Source: Acuticoccus sp039189655
GTDB taxonomy: Bacteria; Pseudomonadota; Alphaproteobacteria; Rhizobiales; Amorphaceae
Assembly: GCA_039189655.1 (NCBI GenBank)
Contig: JBCCYN010000004.1
Coordinates: 1 to 64,000 of the forward strand
DNA length: 64,000 bases
Direction: 5' to 3'
Of this stretch, positions 55,569 through 64,000 are shown piece after piece. The notes beneath the pieces are model-generated. The model had not been told where the DNA came from, did not search any database, and saw nothing but the letters and a program-made list of their open reading frames with translations. Numbering within the stretch: position 1 is the stretch's first letter; every line of letters begins with the position of its first letter. Position numbers and translations under genes: made by a program.

Positions 55569-55930
55569 GGCGCTGCGATGAGCGCGCGGACCGTATCCAT
55601 CAGTTCGCGGTTGGAGAACGGCTTCGTCACAAACGCGCTCACGCCAATTTCTTCCATGCGGGCCTTGTCCGCCGCCTGACCCTTGGCCGTCAGGACACAG
55701 ACTTTTGGCCGGTTCGGGGCTGCCGCCGCCGCCTTTGCGATTTCAAAGCCCGACGCACCCGGCAGCATAATGTCGAGGATGAGGAGATCGTAGTTGGCAA
55801 GGCTTTCCATGGCCGCACCGCCATCGCTGATGACGTCCGCCGAAATTCCGGCGCGCTCAAACAAAAAGAGGAGCGCCTCGGCGATGTGCGGTTCATCTTC
55901 CACGATAAGGGCGCGGGTTTTTGCCGTCAT
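55565..55930 (-). CDS. Stand-alone response-regulator receiver protein
   Basis: A 121-residue receiver domain with no output domain. The acidic pocket is Glu11-Asp12-Glu13, the phospho-acceptor Asp53 lies in LILDIMLPG, the switch Thr81 in VLTAKG, and the conserved Lys103 in VTKPF. The ATG at 55928-55930 overlaps the stop codon of the regulator gene (ATGA); a longer open frame to 55987 lies inside that gene. It should receive phosphate from the SLC5 kinase. With no DNA-binding domain it must pass the signal to a partner; the XRE regulator next door is the obvious candidate. Confidence 0.93.
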   Translation of the reverse strand: MTAKTRALIVEDEPHIAEALLFLFERAGISADVISDGGAAMESLANYDLLILDIMLPGASGFEIAKAAAAAPNRPKVCVLTAKGQAADKARMEEIGVSAFVTKPFSNRELMDTVRALIAAP

Positions 55931-57321
55931 GCCGCGCTCGCTCCGTGGGCCCGTTGGGCGCAGCCCGCCATGGCGCAGGAGCGGCATTCATAGCCGGCCC
56001 TGGTGACGACGCTCTCCCGACCTGACGCAAACGCGTCGGCGTAAACGATGCTGTCGGCATGGGCCGCGGGCACGCCGAGCATGACTGCGAACCGGGCGGC
56101 GGGTTGGGCCTGGCGCCGGGCCGCCTTTTCCAGCGCCCTTGCCACCAGGATGAACCGCTCGCCATCGAGGTCGACCATTTGCGAAAGAGTTCGGCCGGGC
56201 TGGGAAAAGGCTTCGTAGACAACCCAAAGCGGGCAGGCGCCGAAAAGGGGAAGGCGAAGTTGCGGCGTGGAAAGCCTTTTTGAGACGGTGCCCGCCGGGT
56301 CAACGCGCAGGAATGCGAAGGGCACTCCTTCCGCCTGGGGCCGGCGGAGCGATGCAAGGCGGTGGGCCACCTGCTCAAAACTCACGCCGAAGACCTCGCC
56401 AATAGCATCAATGTCGTAGCGGGTGGCCGTCGCAGTGGCTCGAAAAGCTTCGTAGGGCATGAGAATTGCGCCCGCAGCGTAGCGAAGAAGAGCACCCCGT
56501 GCCCGTCGGGACGCACCATCGGTCCGGAACCGGTGGCCCAAGAGCTCCGTTTCCACGGCGACGCTGGCAACGTCCTCGGCCAGGGCGAGGGCCGCTTGAA
56601 ATCGCTTGCTCGCACTATCGCCCCCGGGCGGTTCGAGGTTGGCCACGGCCTCTTCCAGGTGCGCAAAATAGTAGCCGTGGTCCTGGAGGAACGCGTCCAC
56701 CTCGCGCACGTCCGCGCCGGCGGCATCGGCCGTGGCGGCTTCATTGAGCGAATCGATCATCCGCCGCGTTACGTGGGTGAGGCGCGCGCTCTCCGTGGCG
56801 AGGGTCTCCACGAAACGGCCCCGCTGCCCTTCGTCCATGGATCTGAAATCGGAAAGGATTTCCGCGGCCGAACGGATCGAGGTGATGCGGCTCAAGATGT
56901 CGTGGGCGAAGGAAATCCACTGCGGATCGCGGGCAAAGCGCTCCACGAGATGGTCCGAGCGGGCCTCGGCCGTGAGGGAACGGTCGTGGAGGTCGAGGAC
57001 GATTTCGGCCCATTTTGGGGAAAACGCCACCAACTCGGCGGCGCTGGCATCAGGCGTGCCGGAAAAGTTCTGGGAAACTTCCGACAGGTCCGCGGCGAGC
57101 CGGTCCCTGCTGACTGCGGTAAACGCTTCGGTGGAAACACCCAGTTCGTCGGCAATCTGACGCAGAAGCCGGCCGCCAATCTGCCGCTTATCGCTCTCGA
57201 TCAGGCTCAGATAGTCGGGTGAGACCCCCACCGCAGCCGCAAGCGCACGTTGAGTGAGCCCGGCGCTGCGGCGCTGGGTGCGGATACGATCGCCCATGGG
57301 AACGCGCGTCGCGACGCCCAT
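55927..57321 (-). CDS. XRE/ScfR-type transcriptional regulator with a DHp-like internal segment
   Basis: A 464-residue regulator. Residues about 10-65 are an XRE helix-turn-helix (GLTQRALAAAVGVSPDYLS). Residues about 137-195 resemble a histidine-kinase dimerisation helix pair: HDILSRITSIRSAAEIL, with His140 in the position of the phospho-acceptor, then GRFVETLATESARLTHV. Residues about 280-325 match the IrrE-like core (GAILMPYEAF, YDIDAIGEVFGVSFEQVAHRL) but no HExxH is present. The C-terminus matches the ScfR part of short-chain fatty-acid regulators, ending with Cys446, Cys449 and Cys454 (CRSCAMAGC). GGGAGG precedes the ATG. It is first in the four-gene operon and divergent from the ABC-transporter operon. 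Confidence 0.87.
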   Translation of the reverse strand: MGVATRVPMGDRIRTQRRSAGLTQRALAAAVGVSPDYLSLIESDKRQIGGRLLRQIADELGVSTEAFTAVSRDRLAADLSEVSQNFSGTPDASAAELVAFSPKWAEIVLDLHDRSLTAEARSDHLVERFARDPQWISFAHDILSRITSIRSAAEILSDFRSMDEGQRGRFVETLATESARLTHVTRRMIDSLNEAATADAAGADVREVDAFLQDHGYYFAHLEEAVANLEPPGGDSASKRFQAALALAEDVASVAVETELLGHRFRTDGASRRARGALLRYAAGAILMPYEAFRATATATRYDIDAIGEVFGVSFEQVAHRLASLRRPQAEGVPFAFLRVDPAGTVSKRLSTPQLRLPLFGACPLWVVYEAFSQPGRTLSQMVDLDGERFILVARALEKAARRQAQPAARFAVMLGVPAAHADSIVYADAFASGRESVVTRAGYECRSCAMAGCAQRAHGASAA

Positions 57322-57537
57322 CCTTGGTGCCTCCCAGGCTGTTGTTCATTGCGACCGGTCGTTGTGCGCCGGCCGTCATGTTACGGAGTTTACAACGTTG
57401 AACCGCGATTGGCACGCAACTTTACAAAAGTTTGACAAGTGACAAGGTGCTCCTTGTTTGCACCGCCAGCCGTCCAATAGAGCAAGACAAGAAGCGGAGC
57501 CGCGCCAGGAGCTTCGCGTCCTCAGGGAGGATCAGCC

Positions 57538-58890
57538 ATGAAGAAGTTTACAAGCCCCTCGCGCCGCGGTTTCCTGAAAACCACGGCCATTGCCGGCGCC
57601 GGCCTCGCGGCCCCGACCTTTTTCGTCAAGAATGCCTGGGCGCAGGATAGTTTCTGCAATGCGCCCACGGGCTCGACGGTGACCATCGGCTTCAACGTGC
57701 CCCAAACGGGCGCCTACGCCGAGGAAGGCAAAGACGAACTGCGCGCCTATGAGCTTGCCGTAAAGCACCTCAACGGTGAGGGCGACGGCGGCATGATCAA
57801 CACCATGTCGCCCAATAATTTGAAGGGCAACGGCATCCTCGGCAAGAAGGTCGAGTACGTCACCGGCGACACGCAGACGAAGGCTGACGCCGCCCGTTCA
57901 TCCGCCCGCCGGATGATCGAGAAGGACGGGGTCATCATGTACTCCGGCGGCTCGTCCTCCTCGGTGGCGGTGGCCCAGCAGTCCCTCGCCCAGGAGATGG
58001 GCGTCGTCTTCATGTGCGGCCTCACCCACGCCAACGACACCACCGGCAAGGACCGCCGCCGCTACGGTTTCCGCCACTTCTTCAACGCCTACCAGTCCGG
58101 TCTCGCACTGGGTCCGGTGCTTGCCGAATTCCTCGGTACCGAGCGTCGCGCCTACCACCTTACCGCGGACTACAACTGGGGCTGGACGCAGGAAGAATCC
58201 ATCAAGAACGCCACCGAAGGCCTCGGCTGGCAGACCGCCGCAACGGTGAAGACGCCGCTCGGCGCAGGGGACTTCTCCCAGTACATCACGCCGGTGATGA
58301 ACTCTGGGGCCGACGTCCTGATCCTCAACCACTACGGCAACGACATGGTGAACTCGCTCACCCAGGCCGTGCAGTTCGGACTGCGCGACCGCGAGGTGAA
58401 CGGAAAGCCCTTCCAAGTGGTAGTGCCGCTTTACTCGCGCCTCATGGCCCAGGGCGCCGGCGAGAACGTGAAGGGTATTTTTGGCACCACCAACTGGAAT
58501 TGGTCGCTGCAGGACGCCGGCAGCCAGGCGTTCGTAAAATCCTTCGGCCAGGAGTATGGCTTCCCGCCGTCCCAGGCGGCGCAGACCTGCTACGTGCAGA
58601 CGCTGCTTTATGCCAATGCTTGCGAAACCGCGGGCACCTTCAACCCGCCGGAAGTCATCCGGGCGCTGGAAGGCCTCGAGTTCGACGGCATGGGCAACGG
58701 TCCGACGCTTTATCGCGCCGAAGACCACCAGTGCTTCAAGGACGTGCTTGTGGTGCGTGGCAACGAGAATCCCACGTCGCAGTTCGACCTTCTGGAAGTC
58801 TTCAAGGTCGTGCCGCGGGCCGAAGTCACCTACCCGGTGGACACGTTCCCGGGTGACCTCGGTCCCTATGACGTGGGAACCTGCGCGTAA
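57538..58890 (+). CDS. ABC transporter substrate-binding protein, branched-chain-amino-acid type
   Basis: A 450-residue periplasmic binding protein of the LivK/type I fold. It has a twin-arginine signal peptide (SRRGFLKTTAIAGAGLAAPTF; cleavage near AWA-QD), unusual but known for this family. The mature part starts VTIGFNVPQTGAYAEEGKDEL and keeps the SGGSSSSVAVA ligand loop. Four or more cysteines are present, including the last residues GTCA. The ligand may be an amino acid, amide or urea-like compound; it cannot be fixed from sequence. GGGAGGATC precedes the ATG. It is the first gene of the transporter operon. Confidence 0.9.
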   Translation: MKKFTSPSRRGFLKTTAIAGAGLAAPTFFVKNAWAQDSFCNAPTGSTVTIGFNVPQTGAYAEEGKDELRAYELAVKHLNGEGDGGMINTMSPNNLKGNGILGKKVEYVTGDTQTKADAARSSARRMIEKDGVIMYSGGSSSSVAVAQQSLAQEMGVVFMCGLTHANDTTGKDRRRYGFRHFFNAYQSGLALGPVLAEFLGTERRAYHLTADYNWGWTQEESIKNATEGLGWQTAATVKTPLGAGDFSQYITPVMNSGADVLILNHYGNDMVNSLTQAVQFGLRDREVNGKPFQVVVPLYSRLMAQGAGENVKGIFGTTNWNWSLQDAGSQAFVKSFGQEYGFPPSQAAQTCYVQTLLYANACETAGTFNPPEVIRALEGLEFDGMGNGPTLYRAEDHQCFKDVLVVRGNENPTSQFDLLEVFKVVPRAEVTYPVDTFPGDLGPYDVGTCA

Positions 58891-58899
58891 CCAACGACC

Positions 58900-58925
58900 G
58901 CGGGGGCACCGCGACAAGCCCCCGC
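58900..58925 (+). terminator. Hairpin between the binding-protein and permease genes
   Basis: A perfect eight-base-pair GC-rich stem (arms 58900-58907 and 58918-58925, loop of ten bases) begins ten bases after the stop codon. There is no T-run. Such hairpins often stabilise the message of the abundant binding protein and reduce expression of the permease genes. Confidence 0.45.
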
Positions 58926-59113
58926 CCTCATCAACGCCGCGGCGCGCTCTAACGCGCTGCGGCATCTTCGGTTTGGATGGGCATTCATCAGATGTCCGCC
59001 GGGTGACATAGACGGCCACGCCCTCATGGCCGCGGCCGCGACCGCGATGACACTGCCCTGGGCGCGTCTCTTCCGAAGCGCAGTCCGCGGGCCAGCAGCG
59101 CGAGGGGGGCGCA

Positions 59114-60139
59114 ATGGACGCCATACTGCTTCAACTCTTGAACGGCCTTGATAAGGGCGGCGCCTACGCGCTCATTGCGCTGGGCTTGACGCTCACGTTC
59201 GGTACCCTCGGCGTGGTGAACTTTGCCCACGGCGCGCTCTTCATGCTGGGCGCCTTCTGCACGGTGCTGGTGGCTCGCCTCATGAGCTTTGAAAGCATCA
59301 CCCTTGACGAGACCAAGCTCACGCCCTGGGGCACGCCGACGGAAGTGCGCACGACGTACTTGGAAATGTGGTTCGGCGATACTGGCGCAGTCTTGGTGGA
59401 CTACTCCATCTTCATGTCCGTGCTCATGGTGATACCGGCGATGCTTCTCATCGGCGTCGTGATGGAACGCGGGCTCATCCGGCACTTTTACCGCCGCCCC
59501 CATGCCGAGCAGATCCTCGTCACATTCGGTCTTGCCATTGTGTTGGCCGAGCTGGTGAAAGCCGCGTTCGGCGCCAACCCGATCCCCGTCAGCGCGCCGG
59601 ACGCCTTCCGAGGCTCTGCCGATGTCGGCGCGCTCTTTGGGATGCCCAATGTCATCACCTACCCGTGGTGGCGGCTTGTTTACTTGCTCTCTTCGGTCCT
59701 CATCATCGGTGCTGTGTTCGCGTTCTTGAACCTCACCACCTACGGAATGGTGGTGCGCGCGGGAATGCAGGATAGGGAAACCGTCCAGCTCCTGGGCATC
59801 AATATCAGCCAGCGCTTCACCATTGTGTTCGGAATTGCAGCGGTGGTGGCTGGGCTTGCGGGCGCGCTCTACACGCCCATCCTACCGCCGAACTACCACA
59901 TCGGGATGGATTTTCTTGTCCTTTCCTTCGTGGTGGTCGTGGTCGGCGGCATGGGTTCGTTACCCGGAGCCGTTGCGGCGGGTTTCTTGCTGGGGATCCT
60001 GCAGTCCTTTGCTTCACTGACGGAGGTCAAAGCCGTCATCCCAGGTATTGACCAGATCATCATCTATCTTGTGGCAGTGGTGGTGCTGCTGGCGCGGCCA
60101 CGCGGGCTCCTTGGCCGCAAGGGCGTGATGGAGAGCTGA
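59114..60139 (+). CDS. livH: Branched-chain amino acid ABC transporter permease LivH
   Basis: A 341-residue inner-membrane permease with about eight helices. The N-terminal LLNGLDKGGAYALIALGLTL and FGTLGVVNFAHGALFMLGAF are LivH landmarks, and the cytoplasmic loop with GINISQRFTIVFGIAAVVAGLA carries the ATPase-coupling helix. A loop insertion (about 55-85) is longer than in E. coli LivH but common in alphaproteobacteria. A strong G-rich ribosome-binding site precedes the ATG. Three bases separate it from livM. Confidence 0.93.
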   Translation: MDAILLQLLNGLDKGGAYALIALGLTLTFGTLGVVNFAHGALFMLGAFCTVLVARLMSFESITLDETKLTPWGTPTEVRTTYLEMWFGDTGAVLVDYSIFMSVLMVIPAMLLIGVVMERGLIRHFYRRPHAEQILVTFGLAIVLAELVKAAFGANPIPVSAPDAFRGSADVGALFGMPNVITYPWWRLVYLLSSVLIIGAVFAFLNLTTYGMVVRAGMQDRETVQLLGINISQRFTIVFGIAAVVAGLAGALYTPILPPNYHIGMDFLVLSFVVVVVGGMGSLPGAVAAGFLLGILQSFASLTEVKAVIPGIDQIIIYLVAVVVLLARPRGLLGRKGVMES

Positions 60140-60142
60140 CCC

Positions 60143-61399
60143 ATGGACACGACACCCACCCGAAACGCCCCCCATACGCCCACCGACAAAGAAGGCACCG
60201 GCAAGCCGCCCGAAGATCAGCGCTCGGCCTTTTATCGGACCAGCGGCCCGGTCCCGACCCAACTCCCCCCCATGGGACCGGAAATGGCGCCCATGTGGCC
60301 GCCCAAGCGCGACATCATCATGACGGTTTTGTTCGGGATCGCGGTCTTCGCCATGCCCATTTGGCTAGAACCGTTCGGGGCGAACTACCCCGACCTGATG
60401 CAGCGCTTTGCAATCTTCGGGATCTTTGCCATCTGCTTCAACATATTGTTCGGGCTGACCGGCTAACTCTCCTTCGGCCACGCCGCATTTTTAGGCGTGG
60501 GCTCCTACGCGGCGGTCTGGTCCTTCAAGCTTCTATCTCTCAACATCATCCCGGCAATCATCTTTTCCACCTTGATCGCCGGTCTGTTGGCCCTCGCCAT
60601 CGGGTACATTTCGCTCCGGCGCACGGGAATTTACTTCTCTATCCTAACCCTCGCCTTCGCGCAGATGTGCTACAACCTCGCCTACTCGGTGCTGACACCC
60701 ATCACCAACGGTGAGACCGGGCTGCGCGTTCTCAGCAATGATCCCCGCGTGATCGACGCCGTGGTGCTCGGCACCAACGAAGTTGCCGTGCCGCGCGCTG
60801 ATATCTTCGGCTTTACCATGACGGGCCTCACGGGTTTTTACACCTGTGCGGTGTGTTTGATGGTGGCCTTCATCGTTGCGCTGCGGATTACCCGATCCCC
60901 ATTCGGCATGATGCTTCGCGGCATCAAGTCGAACCAAACCCGCATGAATTATATCGGCTTCAACACTCGTCCCTATACTTTGGTCGCCTTTGTGATCTCT
61001 GGCATGTACGCCGGACTCGCCGGTGGCCTTCTGGCGGTGGTGGACCCCTTGGCGGGCGCTGAACGGATGCAGTGGACCGCCTCGGGCGAGGTGGTGCTGA
61101 TGACCATTTTGGGCGGCGCGGGCACACTCATCGGCCCGTTCATCGGCGCCGTCATCATCAAATACTTTGAAAACATCTTCTCAGCCCTCGGCGAGAGCAC
61201 CATCCTGGAGGCATTCGCCTTCATTCCCGATGGCTTGCGCGAGGTCGCGGTCGTGGTCGTCTCCCCGTTCGTGGGCGATGGTTGGCACCTGACACTCGGT
61301 GTCTTGTTCATGCTGGTGGTGATCTTCCTGCCGGGCGGTCTCATCGAAGGTTTCCGCCGAATAGGGCGATTGTTCCGCGGCAGCAGGAAGGGGGGCTGA
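60143..61399 (+). pseudogene. livM: LivM permease gene interrupted by an in-frame stop codon
   Basis: The gene would encode 418 residues. It opens with a proline-rich cytosolic tail (about 1-50) and the first helix, and reads NILFGLTG up to codon 107. There a TAA at 60464-60466 interrupts the conserved block; the same frame then continues LSFGHAAFLGVGSYA without further stops to 61399. The lost codon is a variable position (often Tyr, Leu or Gln), each one base from TAA. All later LivM features are intact, including the coupling region and GGAGTLIGPFIGAV. The mutation is thus recent, or is a sequencing error. An internal ATG at 60497 could restart translation, but without the first helices. 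Confidence 0.9.
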
Positions 61400-61402
61400 A
61401 CA

Positions 61403-62164
61403 ATGGTTGAGAATGCGGTCCTCCACGTTGCGGACGTCCAAAAGTCTTTCGCTGGCCTCAAGGCACTCTCCGACATCGACCTCCAAATCGAGGAAGGCAA
61501 AACCCACGCGATCATCGGCCCCAACGGCGCGGGCAAGTCGACGCTGCTCAATGTCTGCGTTGGCCGGATCCCACCCGATCAGGGCGCCGTGATCTTCCAC
61601 GGTGAAGTCATCACCGGGAAGCGCCCGTTCGAGATCAACCAGATGGGGATCGCCCGCGTCTTTCAGACCCCGGAGATCTTTGCCGACCTCACGCTTTTGC
61701 AAAACGTGATGGCTCCGGCGTACGCGAAGCGCGACGGCCCGATGCGGATGAATTTTCTCAAGGGCCTCGACGATGACAAAGATATCCGGGTCGAAGCGGA
61801 AAGCATCCTTGCCGATCTGGGTCTTGGCCACCAGCGCCACGCCGACGCCGACGCCCTTTCCCGCGGCGACAAGCGCCGCCTGGAACTCGCCATGTGTCTG
61901 GTGCAGCACCCAAAACTACTCCTGCTTGACGAACCCACGGCGGGGATGAGCCGGCTCGACACCAACCGCACCATCGACCTCCTGCAGACCATCAAGGAGC
62001 GGGGGATGACCAAGGTCATCATCGAGCACGATATGCACGTCGTCTTCTCGCTCGCCGACAAGGTTTCCGTGCTCGCCCAGGGTCGCATCATCGCCGAGGG
62101 CACGCCCGACGAGGTGCGCGCCGATCCCCGGGTGCAGGAAGCTTATCTTGGAGGAGCGCACTGA
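61403..62164 (+). CDS. livG: Branched-chain amino acid ABC transporter ATP-binding protein LivG
   Basis: A 253-residue ABC ATPase. Walker A is GPNGAGKST, the Q loop lies in ARVFQTPEIF, the signature reads LSRGDKRRLELA (a LivG-like LSxGD) and Walker B is LLLLDEPTAGM. The C-terminus has the LivG extension with GRIIAEGTPDEVRADPRVQEAYLG. It starts three bases after livM, and its stop shares bases with the livF start (ATGA-type TGATG). Confidence 0.95.
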   Translation: MVENAVLHVADVQKSFAGLKALSDIDLQIEEGKTHAIIGPNGAGKSTLLNVCVGRIPPDQGAVIFHGEVITGKRPFEINQMGIARVFQTPEIFADLTLLQNVMAPAYAKRDGPMRMNFLKGLDDDKDIRVEAESILADLGLGHQRHADADALSRGDKRRLELAMCLVQHPKLLLLDEPTAGMSRLDTNRTIDLLQTIKERGMTKVIIEHDMHVVFSLADKVSVLAQGRIIAEGTPDEVRADPRVQEAYLGGAH

Positions 62165-62928
62165 TGGCCGCCACGGATACCAGCGTTCAGTCCGTCCCCG
62201 GCGTCGCCCCGCCCGCGGCCAGCGATGCGTACTTCTCGTGCGAAGATGTCCATGCCTACTACGGCGAGAGCTACATCGTGCAGGGCATCTCCTTCCACGT
62301 CCGCGAAGGCGAAGTCATTGCGCTTCTGGGCCGCAACGGCGCCGGAAAAACCTCCACCTTGCGCACCATCGCGCGCGCCGACGCACCGCAATTGCGGCGC
62401 GGCAGGATTACCCTCGGCGGCGCGGCGCTGCACAAGATGGCTGCCTTCGAGGCGGCCGCATCCGGCGTCCAACTGGTGCCGGAAGACCGCCGCATCATCC
62501 CCGGCCTCACGGTGGAAGAGAACCTCAAACTCAGCCAGATCGCCCCGCCCATCGGGTGGCCCATCGAGAAGGTTTACGAGCGATTTCCGCGTCTTGCGGA
62601 GCGCCGCCGCCAGGAAGCTGTGACCCTTTCGGGCGGTGAACAACAAATGCTTGCCGTCGCCCGTGCCCTTTGCCGCGAGTTAAAACTTCTGCTCCTCGAC
62701 GAGCCCTATGAGGGTCTTGCGCCGGTTATCGTGCAGGAGATCGAGAGCATCGTTGGCGAAATCAAAGAGCTCGGGATCACCACCATCATGGTGGAGCAGA
62801 ACGCCATCGCCGCACTGCATCTGGCCGACCGGGCCATCATCATGGACATGGGCGAAATCGTTTTCGAGGGCTCCGCCCAAAGTGTTCTTGATGACAAGAA
62901 GCTGCGCGAGGACTACCTCGCGGTTTAG
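62164..62928 (+). CDS. livF: Branched-chain amino acid ABC transporter ATP-binding protein LivF
   Basis: A 254-residue ABC ATPase, partner of LivG. Walker A is GRNGAGKTS, the signature LSGGEQQMLAVARAL, and Walker B LLLLDEPYEGL. An N-terminal extension of about 20 residues precedes the core. The ATG overlaps the last base of the livG stop codon (TGATG), which fixes the start. It is the last gene of the five-gene transporter operon. Confidence 0.95.
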   Translation: MAATDTSVQSVPGVAPPAASDAYFSCEDVHAYYGESYIVQGISFHVREGEVIALLGRNGAGKTSTLRTIARADAPQLRRGRITLGGAALHKMAAFEAAASGVQLVPEDRRIIPGLTVEENLKLSQIAPPIGWPIEKVYERFPRLAERRRQEAVTLSGGEQQMLAVARALCRELKLLLLDEPYEGLAPVIVQEIESIVGEIKELGITTIMVEQNAIAALHLADRAIIMDMGEIVFEGSAQSVLDDKKLREDYLAV

Positions 62929-63108
62929 GGCTTCGGCCAGAATTTCTGGGTGATTTAGACTGCAACTCCGGCTCGTTTTACTTTTTTGTAAAAATTACTG
63001 TTTTGTCATTATTCGCCCAAGAGTCATCCAAGGCGTTTTTCCTCGCGTAGTGGCCAATGTTCGACCGGGAGCCCGGACGATCGTCACAAACCGTGAGGGA
63101 GAAACTCA

Positions 63109-63615
63109 ATGAAAACCTTTGCTCGCCGTGTCGCAATGGCCGCCGCCGTGGTCGCCCCGTTCGCGTTTGCCGTGTCCTCGGACGCCAAAGCGGCATCCAT
63201 TGTGGAGACGGCCCAAAGCGCCGGCCAGTTCGACACGCTGCTTGCGGCTGCCAAGGCGGCCGGTCTTGCCGATGCCCTTGCCACCGGCGGCCCGTTCACG
63301 GTGTTTGCACCGACCGATGAAGCCTTCGCGGCGCTCCCCGACGGCACCGTCGACAACCTGCTGAAGCCGGAAAACCGCGACCAGCTCGCCGCGATCCTCA
63401 GCTACCATGTGCTGCCGCGGAAACTCACGTCCAACATGCTTCCGGGCCGCAGTATCCATGTGCGCACCATCAAGTCCGGCGGTGATCGCACGCTGCGCGT
63501 AACCAAGTCCGGCGGCGCCGTTACGGTGGACGATGCCACGGTGGTCGCCGCCGACATTGGTGCCGACAACGGTGTGATCCACGTCATCGACGCAGTGATG
63601 CTCCCCTCAAACTAA
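63109..63615 (+). CDS. Fasciclin (FAS1) domain exported protein
   Basis: A 168-residue protein with a signal peptide (about 1-28, ending DAKA) and one FAS1 domain. The two conserved FAS1 stretches are present: FTVFAPTDEAFAALP (H1) and VIHVIDAVMLPS (H2), with YHVLPRKL in between. Such proteins are adhesive or envelope-associated and are common in bacteria with unclear roles. GAGGGA precedes the ATG. It stands alone, followed by a 12-base-pair hairpin. Confidence 0.94.
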   Translation: MKTFARRVAMAAAVVAPFAFAVSSDAKAASIVETAQSAGQFDTLLAAAKAAGLADALATGGPFTVFAPTDEAFAALPDGTVDNLLKPENRDQLAAILSYHVLPRKLTSNMLPGRSIHVRTIKSGGDRTLRVTKSGGAVTVDDATVVAADIGADNGVIHVIDAVMLPSN

Positions 63616-63621
63616 GGTTTT

Positions 63622-63659
63622 GGAGCGCGTTTCCCCTTGCCGCCCATGAAACGCGCTCC
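63622..63659 (+). terminator. Hairpin after the fasciclin gene
   Basis: A perfect 12-base-pair inverted repeat (arms 63622-63633 and 63648-63659, loop of 14 bases) starts seven bases after the stop codon. The stem is GC-rich; there is no T-run after it, so its strength as a terminator is unsure. Confidence 0.6.
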
Positions 63660-63801
63660 ATTCCCGTTGCCGCCAGTGGCACGGCGCTCACCAAGACTTC
63701 TACCTGTAGGATCTTGTAACACTCGCCCCTAAGACGCACGTGTAGGGTAGGACGCGAGACCAGTGGCACGGTGCAGCTGGCGGACAAAGGGCGCGCCGCT
63801 A

Positions 63802-64000
63802 TTGACTGCTGTCGTCGATCCTTCCGCGGATTTTGAAAGCACCGGCAAAGCCATCGAGCCCGGCTTCTACGACGATCGTTGGTTCGAAGACATCGTGCGC
63901 TGGGTATGCCCGACGCCGGACGTGCGCCGCGACATCGTTCGCGTCATGGTTCGCGACTTCAGCGATGGCCTAGAAGTCCGGTCGCGGCTCTCCCGCGGCC
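63802..64000 (+). CDS. Unknown protein, N-terminal part (runs off the window)
   Basis: An open frame continues to the right edge. A TTG at 63802 has AAAGGG upstream; a GTG at 63763 is a second choice. The 66 visible residues contain IEPGFYDDRWFEDIVRWVCP and DVRRDIVRVMVRDFSDG, which are coding-like and hydrophilic. No family was recognised from so short a piece. Confidence 0.55.
   Translation, partial: MTAVVDPSADFESTGKAIEPGFYDDRWFEDIVRWVCPTPDVRRDIVRVMVRDFSDGLEVRSRLSRG

Overview
The window is GC-rich and gene-dense. Two gene neighbourhoods point to an alphaproteobacterium, probably of the Hyphomicrobiales (Rhizobiales): acnA divergent from ccmAB, and prfA-prmC-DUF4167-clpB. Class II DAHP synthase, a DUF1127 protein, a DUF2059 protein and an SLC5-type sensor kinase fit that placement. 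A copy-number or genus call is not possible from this stretch. No rRNA, tRNA or CRISPR array was seen.

Layout. 1-7.9 kb: the 5' end of a LysR regulator, a DUF1127 protein, ccmA/ccmB (cytochrome c maturation), aconitase, a cyclic-nucleotide-binding/CPBP membrane protein, a Bax-inhibitor-1 protein and an RNA cyclic phosphodiesterase. 8-19.9 kb: a large OmpA-family protein with an Arg/Gln repeat array, dihydrolipoamide dehydrogenase, CorA, pyruvate phosphate dikinase, a TPR protein, IspE and a TrmN6-like methyltransferase. 20-28.4 kb: a copper P-type ATPase, succinate-semialdehyde dehydrogenase and a four-gene surface-polysaccharide block (nucleotide-sugar dehydrogenase, UDP-glucuronate epimerase, glycosyltransferase, RmlA). 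28.6-44.6 kb: the prfA-prmC-DUF4167-clpB backbone is opened by long gene-poor, partly AT-rich DNA. This accessory DNA carries a nucleoside-hydrolase-like protein, an extensin-like protein, a frameshifted Cys-rich gene, and, beyond clpB, a nucleotidyltransferase followed by a decayed duplicate of the clpB 3' end. A SABATH-type methyltransferase, a small membrane protein and an RTX protein come next. 44.7-52.6 kb: gltX, nadE, class II DAHP synthase, a GGCT-like protein, glutathione reductase, a DUF2059 protein and gph. 52.7-57.3 kb: a tightly overlapping four-gene signalling operon. 57.5-62.9 kb: a branched-chain-amino-acid-type ABC transporter whose livM carries an in-frame stop. 63-64 kb: a fasciclin-domain protein and the start of an unknown gene.

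The most interesting unit is the signalling operon at 52690-57321. It encodes an XRE/ScfR-type regulator, a stand-alone receiver, a small two-helix membrane protein and a transporter-fused histidine kinase, each overlapping the next by 1-4 bases. The regulator contains, between its DNA-binding domain and its C-terminal part, a segment that aligns residue for residue with the phospho-acceptor helix of the kinase four genes on. This suggests a direct receiver-to-transcription-factor contact or phosphotransfer. Other points of interest are a 31-base perfect repeat that flanks the nucleotidyltransferase next to clpB, a nonsense codon in livM, and a one-base frameshift in a conserved Cys-rich gene.

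Starts were re-chosen from ribosome-binding sites and family lengths where the longest open frame looked too long. All functional names rest on motifs read by eye, not on database searches.
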